Source: an uncultured bacterium
Lineage (GTDB): Bacteria; Gemmatimonadota; Gemmatimonadetes; Longimicrobiales; RSA9
Reading direction: 5' to 3'
Length of the DNA stretch: 5,383 bases
NCBI GenBank assembly: GCA_937995995.1
Contig: CALKIP010000233.1
Location: 1 to 5,383 of the forward strand
Shown here: positions 1-5,383 of the stretch, one piece after another
Layout of the letters: the number at the start of each line of letters is the position of its first letter
How positions within the stretch are numbered: the first letter of the stretch is position 1
Translations under genes and position numbers: made by a program
The notes under the pieces: model-generated
Told to the model about the DNA's origin: nothing
The model's input: only the letters and a program-made list of their open reading frames with translations
Database searches by the model: none

Positions 1-1
1 A

Positions 2-280
2 TTCGACTGGATCACCGCCCCGGGGGACGGTCGCCTCTACCTGCGCTGCCGGGACGGTGGACACGTCGGGAGCGCATCCTTAAAGCCGCGTATCTCGATC
101 GAGGCTACGAAACACGGTAGCGCCATAGTCATCGGCTCCCAGGTGCGCGCCACGACCAACTCATCGTGCGAATCCACTGGACAGTTCGAGCGCTGGCTGC
201 TCAGACGCTTCGAGCCGGCGATCGCCGCGGCCATGGACACACGGCAACCTGGCCTTGCGCCTACTTTGCAGAGTCGCTGA
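2..280 (+). CDS. 3' end of an unidentified gene (possible SRPBCC-like C-terminus), truncated at left edge
   Basis: An uninterrupted frame runs from the window edge to a TGA at 278-280, giving 92 residues with no start codon inside the plausible coding part, so the gene begins upstream. About 76% of its codons end in G or C (my count, 22 of 92 ending in A or T), as expected for real coding sequence here. The protein has alternating beta-type segments (residues about 12-16, 30-35 and 40-50) followed by an amphipathic stretch ending in QFERWLLRRFEPAIAAAMD. Strands followed by a C-terminal helix containing R-x-F-x-P-A-I recall SRPBCC/polyketide-cyclase-like proteins, but this is a weak impression and no catalytic motif is visible. 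It overlaps the convergent GWxTD-like gene by 20 bases, and a hairpin begins at its stop codon, which favours a real gene end. The last 12 codons are less GC-biased. Confidence 0.5.
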   Translation, partial: FDWITAPGDGRLYLRCRDGGHVGSASLKPRISIEATKHGSAIVIGSQVRATTNSSCESTGQFERWLLRRFEPAIAAAMDTRQPGLAPTLQSR

Positions 281-2030
281 TTCGGAACACGCGTCGGCTC
301 GTGTACTCCGACCCTCCCACCTGGTCAGCGACCGTGAGCACGAGTTCATAGAGTCCTGGATCGAATTCGGCGAGGGGAACGTCGACGGCCAGAATGGCGG
401 GATGGTCTGCGCGTCCCTGACCCTCCCAGGACAGTTCGGGGGCAGCCGACTCACTCGACAGGCCGATCTGGCGCCCGAGCCAGCGCAGCGCCCGAACGAC
501 GAGGACGGGCTGGTCCACGCGCTGAAGGACGAGCCGAACCGAGTAGCGTGTCGACGCATCCGGGCCCGCTTCCAATCCGTGCGCCTCGGCGTAGAGCCCC
601 ACGGTGTCGTCCGCACCAAGCGTCAGTTCCGCCAGCGGTCGGAGCCCCGGGTCGTCCCTTCCCGCCGGGAGGGAGCCCCGGCCGTACGGCGCGGCGAAGA
701 GTGGATCGGACAGAGCAACACCATCGGTGGGGTAGCCGGGCACGTCGAGCGCGTATCGGGAGCGCCCGGCCAGACGAGTCTCCGGCTCGAAGAGCTCGAG
801 GCTGTATACGTACGCGCCCGGTGGCAGTCGGAGTGCGAAAGAGGCCCCGGCCGTGTCGCGCTCCACTCGAGCCGTCGTCCGAGCCTCCCGGAATCGAGCA
901 TAGCGCGAGTCCAGGAGGAAGAGCGCTGCATCGACCGTTGAATGGCCTGTGGCAAGAGAGTCCAGCGGCAAGTGGCCATGAATGTAGAGGGCCACGGAAT
1001 CACCAGCGGGGAACCGGGTGAGCTGGTGCGCAAGTGGAATCATCCGACGAATGACTCGAGGCGCGTACCCGCTCCGGGATCGCTCCCGCTCCAGAGGCGA
1101 TTCCTCGCCCGGTGGCGGTGTCGGCGGTAGACCCCGTGTCCGCAACGCCTCCGGAAGGTATGCGAGCTGTTCCGGGTGATAGTGTTCGACAAAACTCTCC
1201 TCGGCCAGGAGCGACCAGGAGAGAATCCTCTCACGGCTGGTCGGCACGCCGTAGCGGAGCGTGAGTTCCTCGAGGTCCCGCCCCCATCGGTGCATCCCTC
1301 GCACCCGTGGCGTTTCCGAGAGCAGACGGGACCACACGTGTCGCGCGAAGTGCTCGGCCCTACGTTCGTTGCCTGCAAGAAGATAGAGGGGGTCAGCCAG
1401 AATCCAGAACTGCGCTTCGTACGCCGTGCGGGGTTCGGGCTCCAGGTCCCGGTAGACCCCTCGCTCATCGCCGCTCAGGAACACCTCGATATCCTCGAAC
1501 CCGCGCCGTTCCTCGGCCGACATCCTGGCCAGCGCCTCGTCGAAGCGCAGCTCGGCGAGAGAGTCCTCACCCGCCGCGTGGTGCGCGTAACCCAGCAGGA
1601 GAAGGCCCCAGATCGTGTCGCCCGTGGCCCAGGCGAAGGTCCGGGCCGCAGACAGGGCCTCCTCCGCTCGCTCATCCTCGATCAGGTAGCGGAGGAGGGG
1701 GCCGGCCGTCTCCAGCTCGCCCGGGCGGGCCGCGAAGGCCCGTCTCAGCGCCTCGACCACATTCTGCCGGGCACGCACGACTCGAGGTGGCGGTGGCGCC
1801 GCGGGCGGTGGGGTGCCGCCGTCGTAGATCAGGCAGAATCGGCCGACGATCTCGTCACAGCGATCCCCGCCGCCGCCACCGTGGCGCACGGGGGCCAGGC
1901 GTCGGATGATGGACTCGTACTGTCGCTCAGCCGAGCGCGCGGCACGCCTGAGGGCGTCCGCCGAATCCTCCGGGATCGGGTTCGGCAGAACGGCCTGGAA
2001 CAGGGCGAAAAGTACGGGCGCAGCAACCAT
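261..2030 (-). CDS. Exported TPR/GWxTD-like domain protein
   Basis: The protein has 589 residues from the ATG at 2028-2030 to TAG at 261-263. I chose this start because the next residues (VAAPVLFALFQAVLP) form a short hydrophobic export signal; an ATG at 2106-2108 would add 26 Arg-rich residues that look like translated leader. No good Shine-Dalgarno precedes either start. Domains in order: signal (1-15); a short segment with two cysteines, C58 and C66, in a CDEIVGRFC context after a Gly run; a Pro-rich linker (about 73-82); helical TPR-like repeats (about 85-170); a GWxTD-like core (about 208-265) with FW-x3-DP, a downstream Asn, an R-x-x-x-V-W helix, then GMHRWGRD and LRYG; and a beta-rich C-terminal half (about 345-589) reminiscent of Ig-like domains. 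GWxTD proteins have no established biochemical role; they are common in Gemmatimonadota and Bacteroidota. Here the signature is degenerate (RWGRD). Probably periplasmic or surface-associated. It is divergent from the GntR gene and may be its target. Confidence 0.8.
   Translation of the reverse strand: MVAAPVLFALFQAVLPNPIPEDSADALRRAARSAERQYESIIRRLAPVRHGGGGGDRCDEIVGRFCLIYDGGTPPPAAPPPPRVVRARQNVVEALRRAFAARPGELETAGPLLRYLIEDERAEEALSAARTFAWATGDTIWGLLLLGYAHHAAGEDSLAELRFDEALARMSAEERRGFEDIEVFLSGDERGVYRDLEPEPRTAYEAQFWILADPLYLLAGNERRAEHFARHVWSRLLSETPRVRGMHRWGRDLEELTLRYGVPTSRERILSWSLLAEESFVEHYHPEQLAYLPEALRTRGLPPTPPPGEESPLERERSRSGYAPRVIRRMIPLAHQLTRFPAGDSVALYIHGHLPLDSLATGHSTVDAALFLLDSRYARFREARTTARVERDTAGASFALRLPPGAYVYSLELFEPETRLAGRSRYALDVPGYPTDGVALSDPLFAAPYGRGSLPAGRDDPGLRPLAELTLGADDTVGLYAEAHGLEAGPDASTRYSVRLVLQRVDQPVLVVRALRWLGRQIGLSSESAAPELSWEGQGRADHPAILAVDVPLAEFDPGLYELVLTVADQVGGSEYTSRRVFRISDSAK
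273..332 (+). terminator. Nested hairpin at the left convergent gene junction
   Basis: GTCGCTGA (273-280), which ends in the plus-strand stop codon, is the exact inverse of TCAGCGAC (325-332). Inside it, TCGGA-ACACG (282-291) pairs with CGTGT (300-304) and TCCGA (307-311): ten base pairs with a two-base bulge (305-306) and an eight-base loop. It directly follows the stop of the left partial gene, where a terminator is expected, but no U-tract follows on either strand, so termination or 3'-end protection is an inference. It lies in the last ~24 codons of the GWxTD-like gene. Confidence 0.4.
1248..1409 (-). other. Degenerate GWxTD-like core region
   Basis: This segment encodes residues 208-261 of the exported protein. 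The order FWILADP, then an Asn (221), then a charged helix with ARHVW, then GMHRWGRDLEELTLRYG matches the layout I know for GWxTD domains, where a Phe-Trp-x3-Asp-Pro element precedes a G-W-x-T-D-R-G-x-I-x-x-x-Y-G motif. The Trp, Asp and terminal Tyr-Gly are kept, but the Thr before Asp is Arg and the Gly-Trp order is shifted. The family assignment rests on this layout and not on an alignment. Confidence 0.65.
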
Positions 2031-2106
2031 GGATCGAACCCGGTGATTGGAACTGTTTTTGCGTCTGCGTGCTCGACCTCTTTCGACCCCCAACCAGGAG
2101 GCGACC
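2031..2106. promoter_or_regulatory. Divergent intergenic region with candidate operator repeats
   Basis: These 76 bases separate the divergent starts of the GWxTD-like gene and the GntR-family gene and must hold both promoters unless transcription starts inside coding sequence. A locally AT-richer patch lies at 2044-2062. The hexamer TCGACC occurs at 2073-2078 and again at 2083-2088, exactly one helical turn (10 bp) apart, and a near copy, TCGAACC, lies at 2034-2040. Such spacing would put two contacts on one face of the DNA, so they could be a regulator site. I see no convincing -35/-10 pair on either strand and no match to the classical YtrA operator pattern. Confidence 0.4.
2096..2101 (+). 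promoter_or_regulatory. Shine-Dalgarno site for the GntR-family gene
   Basis: AGGAGG lies five bases before the ATG at 2107-2109. It is the best ribosome-binding match in the window and fixes the regulator's start at 2107 instead of the in-frame TTG at 2047. Confidence 0.85.
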
Positions 2107-3075
2107 ATGGCAAGGGATCAGGTCGCCGGTGCGATCATTCTCGACAAGCTCCGCACGCGAATCATCTCCGGCGTCTACGTCGGTTGCTGGGGGCCGGGTG
2201 AGCGGCTGCCCAGCATCCGCGAGATCGCAGAGGCCGAGGGTGTGGACCGCAAGACGGCGGCCGCGGCGTACCATCGGCTCGAAGAAGAGGGCCTCGTGCG
2301 CGTACGTGCGCGCTCCGGGGTCTACCTCTGCGCGCCACCCACGTACCACGAGGCGGGCGGCCCACTCGAGAGACTGCATCGGCAATGGCTGCAGCACACC
2401 TTCGAGGGCGCAAGGGCGCTCGGTCTCGACACGCGCACCATTCTCACCATGGTGAGTGCGGTCTCTGAAATCGAGAAGGTCCGACTGCCCGTCGTGGAAT
2501 GCAACTGGAGTCAGGCGACGGCGATCGCCGATGAGCTACGAGATCGCCTCAGCGTCCAGGCGATGCCGTACCTGCTCGACGAACTGCGGCCCGGCGACCC
2601 GGTCCTGTCCGAAGCGCCCGTGCTCGTCACGACCCCCTACCACACTGCAGAACTGGGGCTCCTGGCCCCACGTCGCACCGTCCTGGAGGTCACGCTCGAC
2701 ACGGAGATCTTGCGAGCGGTCTGCAGGCCCGCCAACGACACTCGGTTGGTCGTCGTCGTCGGCAACGACGTGCTCGAGGAGAAGGTGCGCCGCGCTCTCG
2801 ACCACTGCAGTGGTGGTGCCGCCGCCACGACGGTCACCACCACCTCCGCGGCGGACCGCACCCGCCTCATGGCCGCGATTCAGCAGGCGGACGTGGTGTA
2901 CCTCTGGCCCGGAGCGCCCGCGTGGGTCGAGGAGGTCATGCCGGCCACTTGCGAGCGCATTCGAGCGGTGCGCTCGATCGCCAAGGAATCGGTCGACCGG
3001 ATCCAGATGGCTCTCCTGGACACCGCGTTGCGTCGCGCCCGAATCAGTAGGTCCAGCGGCGCAATAGCTCGATGA
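2107..3075 (+). CDS. GntR-family (YtrA-like) regulator with C-terminal ligand-sensing domain
   Basis: The protein has 322 residues, ATG 2107 to TGA 3073-3075, with a strong Shine-Dalgarno. Residues about 8-74 form a GntR winged helix: a first helix (AIILDKLRTRIISG), the family turn PGERLPSIREIA (30-41), the recognition-helix region GVDRKTAAAAYHRLEEEGLV, and the wing RARSGVYL. The LPSIREIAE and AYHRLEEEGL elements are the clearest signature. It is longer than plain YtrA proteins (about 120-130 aa) and lacks the aminotransferase domain of MocR. Residues about 125-305 look like an alpha/beta sensor: VVECNWSQATAIADEL (129-144), then LSEAPVLVTTPYHTAEL, LVVVVGNDVLEEKVRRAL and ADVVYLWPG, alternating strands and helices in a periplasmic-binding-protein-like pattern. 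The ECN-x-x-Q start recalls other GntR proteins with such a sensor. The ligand is unknown. A Thr-rich stretch (240-247) may be a loop. Autoregulation and control of the divergent GWxTD-like gene are inferred from position. Its last 32 bases overlap the tamB-like gene. Confidence 0.88.
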   Translation: MARDQVAGAIILDKLRTRIISGVYVGCWGPGERLPSIREIAEAEGVDRKTAAAAYHRLEEEGLVRVRARSGVYLCAPPTYHEAGGPLERLHRQWLQHTFEGARALGLDTRTILTMVSAVSEIEKVRLPVVECNWSQATAIADELRDRLSVQAMPYLLDELRPGDPVLSEAPVLVTTPYHTAELGLLAPRRTVLEVTLDTEILRAVCRPANDTRLVVVVGNDVLEEKVRRALDHCSGGAAATTVTTTSAADRTRLMAAIQQADVVYLWPGAPAWVEEVMPATCERIRAVRSIAKESVDRIQMALLDTALRRARISRSSGAIAR

Positions 3076-5383
3076 CGAACTGCTGCTCGGGGTTCGTCAG
3101 GGGAATCGTCGTGACGAACCCCGGGTAGAAGCGCATCGTGTTTACGGGCTCGATGGACAGCTCGAGGGTCCACTCCGGGTCGATACGCCACTGAAGCGAG
3201 GCCGTCCACGTCTCGGACGCGCCCGCCGTGCCGAAGATGCCGGCGAGCGCAGCGTTCACCGTGAGGAAGACGTCGTCTGCGACCTCGGTGCCGAAGATGA
3301 CGGTCGGGGCTCCGATCCCGGGGAGCGGACCCGGCGCCGGCCGGATCTGGAAGTAGTCGAGTGGAAGCCCGAGGTCGGCGATCAGTGCCTCCTCGAGTTC
3401 GATGCTGGCGATCTCGGCCAGACTGCCCACGCCGAAGAGCGCCTCTTCGAGGAGTGGCTGGGTGGGCAGCCCGTCGTCGGCCAGGGCGAAGCTCGGCTGA
3501 CCGAAGAGAAGATAGCTCAGGATCTCGGACTCGGGGATGTTCGCGCCGTCCGCGGTCGTAAGCGCGACGTTCGGCGCATCGAGCGTGCCGGTGATCAGGA
3601 CGCGTATCTCCAACGGCTGGCCCGAGGCACTCGGAACGAACCGCGAGGCGACGATGTCGATCGCGGGGTTCAATTCGGGTGAGCCGAGGAAGTTCACTTC
3701 GACGCTCACGATGTCGAAGCGCCGGACAATGGGCCCGACGCGGATCGTGAACGTCCCGCGCTCGCCCGCGAGGTCACCGAAGATGCGGATCGACTCCGTT
3801 GGGGCCTTGAGCAGGACGAGCTCCCCCGCAACCTGGGCCCGGGCCTGCTCGTCGAGCGAGACCCAGAGATCCTCACCCGCCTCGACGATTACTTCGTCCA
3901 GCGTGAGTCGGTCGAACCACGATGCAGCCGGCTGAGGTTCGTCGACCTCGAGGACCACCTCGGCCGTGGTTTCGCCGACACCGACGACGGCCTGATCCAG
4001 GTCGTCGCCGGTGGTCGGGATGTTGATGTCGCCATCGTCCAGCGTCACATCCCCCGTGATCACCGGCTGCGACAACTCTCCCGCTATCGCCAACTGTCCC
4101 CACGCTGCTGCCGGCTCGCGGTCGTCCGCGCCGACCGCGCGGAAGCCGTCGAACTGGACGACGAGATCCACGACCGGATCCATCAGGGTGGGGAAGGTGA
4201 CGGTCCCGGTCGCAACCGCCCAGCCATCGCTTCGTGCACGTGCCTCCCTTACGTATGCCGTCTGGCCCTCGAGGACAATGTCAGCGCTGATCTCTTCGTA
4301 GCGCTGGTCGAGCTCGCGGATCGTGAGGGCGCCGTTCCAAACCTGGACCGAGCCGGTCAGCGCCGGTGCGTCTGGTGTGCCGGACACGGAGAGGAAGGCG
4401 CGCATTGCACCCTCGGCATCCTGGATCTCGGGCGTGAGCATCTCGACCGCCGACAGCGGGAGAGTGTCGGCACGGAGTGTCGCCCTCAGCGGCCGGCCTT
4501 CCAAGACCTCCGCGGACGGGAGGAGCCCGAGGTTCAATGCGATGGGGACGCTGGCATCGAACTCGACCGTACCCAGGGTGTCCAGCAGGGCAGTCGCTTC
4601 GGCGGCGAGCCGTTCGTTCTCGAATAGGATTGCGCCGGTGAGCTGCGTGGCGTAGACGGTACCCACCCTGCCGCCCACGAGCCGGAAGTCCGCACCGACA
4701 CGTGGCGCATCCGGCGGTCCGAATGCGCGCGCCTCGAGCCACAGATCGCCCGTGACGACGGGTTCGCGGCCGATCATCTCCAGCACCTCGCCCACCGGCA
4801 GCGCAGCGACTTCCACTCGCAATGATGCCGTCTCCCTGGGGGGCAGCGGGCCATCGACCGCCACTCGCCCTTCGCCGTCGACCTGCTGAAGGAGGAGGTC
4901 GCGAATCTCTGCACCTTCCTCGGGCACCCACTCGACCCGTGCCGTGCGGACCAGCCTCCAACGCTGGCCATCGAGCTCCAGGTTCAGGCGGCGCACCAGT
5001 GCGTCTACGGTGCCGTCCTCCTCGATCCGGCCATCGGCGGTCACGCCGAAGTCTCCTCCGCCCGCGCGCTCCGCATCCGAGACGAGCGAGAATCGGCCAT
5101 CCTCGAGCAGCAGTTGCGCGGTGGCGATGTCGTAAATCGCATCTCCCGGCGCTTCCAGCATCCTGGCCACGGCCTCTACCGTTGCATCGGGGGTCGGCTC
5201 GCGGAGCGCGATGTCGTATTCGGCATCGAGCTCCTCTGCAGCCCATTCACCGTAGGCCAGGTTTGCCCCTTCCAGCGTGCCGGTGAAGCGTGGAACGTCG
5301 AGTGTGCCCGACAGCACTCCTTGGGTGCGGAGTGCACCACTGGCATCGGAGCCCACGAGGAAGGGCAGGTAGGGAGCGAATGG
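3044..5383 (-). CDS. tamB: TamB-like translocation/assembly protein, C-terminal part (5' end beyond right edge)
   Basis: The frame is open from the right edge (beginning PFAPYLPFLVGSD) to the TGA at 3044-3046, giving 779 visible residues. The GTG at 5354-5356 is very unlikely to be the start because coding-like sequence continues upstream; full TamB proteins usually exceed 1,000 residues. The visible part is almost wholly beta-type, with recurring units of Gly-x-x-Asp/Ser-x-Pro followed by a Gly-rich strand pair (visible residues about 22-45, 212-241, 331-355, 433-456 and 597-613). The last ~340 residues match the TamB C-terminal domain: GERGTFTIRVG (540-550), ELNPAIDIVA (570-579), a Gly-x-x-x-x-Pro unit, then ESEILSYLLFGQPSF (618-632). 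The chain ends in an aromatic, RRWTY. TamB spans the periplasm from the inner membrane as a hydrophobic beta-groove; in proteobacteria it partners with TamA and supports phospholipid transport and outer-membrane protein assembly. A tamA/bamA-like gene may lie to the right. It overlaps the GntR gene by 32 bases. Confidence 0.9.
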   Translation of the reverse strand, partial: PFAPYLPFLVGSDASGALRTQGVLSGTLDVPRFTGTLEGANLAYGEWAAEELDAEYDIALREPTPDATVEAVARMLEAPGDAIYDIATAQLLLEDGRFSLVSDAERAGGGDFGVTADGRIEEDGTVDALVRRLNLELDGQRWRLVRTARVEWVPEEGAEIRDLLLQQVDGEGRVAVDGPLPPRETASLRVEVAALPVGEVLEMIGREPVVTGDLWLEARAFGPPDAPRVGADFRLVGGRVGTVYATQLTGAILFENERLAAEATALLDTLGTVEFDASVPIALNLGLLPSAEVLEGRPLRATLRADTLPLSAVEMLTPEIQDAEGAMRAFLSVSGTPDAPALTGSVQVWNGALTIRELDQRYEEISADIVLEGQTAYVREARARSDGWAVATGTVTFPTLMDPVVDLVVQFDGFRAVGADDREPAAAWGQLAIAGELSQPVITGDVTLDDGDINIPTTGDDLDQAVVGVGETTAEVVLEVDEPQPAASWFDRLTLDEVIVEAGEDLWVSLDEQARAQVAGELVLLKAPTESIRIFGDLAGERGTFTIRVGPIVRRFDIVSVEVNFLGSPELNPAIDIVASRFVPSASGQPLEIRVLITGTLDAPNVALTTADGANIPESEILSYLLFGQPSFALADDGLPTQPLLEEALFGVGSLAEIASIELEEALIADLGLPLDYFQIRPAPGPLPGIGAPTVIFGTEVADDVFLTVNAALAGIFGTAGASETWTASLQWRIDPEWTLELSIEPVNTMRFYPGFVTTIPLTNPEQQFVIELLRRWTY
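3073..3128 (+). terminator. Strong hairpin with alternative fold after the GntR-family gene, inside the tamB-like gene
   Basis: CGGGGTTCGTCA (3088-3099) pairs perfectly with TGACGAACCCCG (3112-3123), a 12-bp stem with a 12-base loop. In plus-strand RNA the stem grows to 17 bp (3083-3099 with 3112-3128) through two G-U pairs; in minus-strand RNA those two become A-C mismatches, so the structure favours the regulator's transcript. A second copy of TGACGAAC (3073-3080), starting with the regulator's stop codon, can pair instead with 3092-3099 over an 11-base loop. No U-tract follows. It is probably a hairpin-only terminator or 3' stabiliser. Confidence 0.5.
3500..3532 (-). other. TamB C-terminal signature segment (ESEILSYLLFG)
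   Basis: Visible residues 618-628 carry the E-x-E-I-L-S-Y-L-L-F-G element that is among the best conserved parts of TamB proteins, following the N-x-x-L-T-T-x-D-G strand. It is the strongest single basis for the family call. Confidence 0.88.

Noticed and set aside
37..240. Minus-strand open frame of 67 codons
   Set aside because: It overlaps the better-looking plus-strand frame, needs a GTG start, has no ribosome-binding site and shows no protein-like pattern.
255..941. Plus-strand 228-codon open frame
   Set aside because: It lies antisense to the GWxTD-like gene; it is Arg/Glu/Pro-rich with no domain pattern, typical of antisense frames in GC-rich genes.
2047..2106. TTG start extending the GntR-family protein by 20 residues
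   Set aside because: The extension has no ribosome-binding site, whereas AGGAGG sits five bases before the ATG at 2107.
1176..2201. Plus-strand 341-codon open frame
   Set aside because: It is antisense to the GWxTD-like gene and runs through the promoter gap into the regulator in the wrong frame; composition is shadow-like.
2801..2814. Perfect 14-base palindrome ACCACTGCAGTGGT inside the regulator gene
   Set aside because: About 0.3 such palindromes are expected by chance in a window this size, and it encodes ordinary sensor-domain residues, so I do not call it an operator.
2812..2850. GGTGGTG / CACCACC pairing in the Thr-rich segment of the regulator
   Set aside because: It is explained by low-complexity codons (Gly/Ala/Thr repeats) within coding sequence.
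4281..5246. Minus-strand 321-codon open frame inside the tamB-like gene
   Set aside because: It is out of frame with the clear TamB reading and extremely rich in Arg and Gly, as expected of a shifted frame.
1..5383. CRISPR arrays, tRNA or rRNA genes, insertion sequences, phage or toxin-antitoxin modules
   Set aside because: I saw no regularly spaced repeats, cloverleaf, transposase motifs or terminal inverted repeats with target duplications.

Overview
This is a GC-rich, gene-dense, non-mobile chromosomal segment. The combination of a lipid-transport TamB protein (diderm envelope), a secreted TPR/GWxTD-like protein and a YtrA-type GntR regulator with a large C-terminal sensor domain suggests Gemmatimonadota or a nearby phylum. 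That placement is inferred from family resemblance; no phylogenetic marker is present.

Layout, left to right. Positions 2-280 (+) hold the 3' end of a gene entering from the left edge; its family is uncertain. Positions 261-2030 (-) encode a probable exported protein with a TPR-like region, a degenerate GWxTD-like core and a C-terminal beta-rich region. A 76-base gap (2031-2106) separates it from the divergent gene at 2107-3075 (+), a GntR-family regulator with a strong Shine-Dalgarno. Positions 3044-5383 (-) hold the C-terminal 779 residues of a TamB-like translocation/assembly protein whose start lies beyond the right edge.

The two plus-strand genes each run tail-to-tail into a minus-strand gene, with stop-codon overlaps of 20 bases (261-280) and 32 bases (3044-3075). 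At each junction an inverted-repeat structure starts at or beside the plus-strand stop codon and lies inside the 3' coding end of the opposing gene. The right one is the stronger: a 12-bp perfect stem that extends to 17 bp if G-U pairs are allowed in the plus-strand RNA, plus an alternative 8-bp stem sharing one arm. I read these as coding-embedded transcription boundaries; neither is followed by a clear U-tract.

The likeliest working unit is the divergent pair: the regulator may bind the shared 76-base gap and control itself and the exported GWxTD-like protein in response to a small ligand. The TamB-like gene is probably an independent envelope-biogenesis gene belonging to an operon to the right. 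I see no RNA genes, CRISPR arrays, insertion sequences or phage genes, and no gene-free stretch longer than 76 bases.
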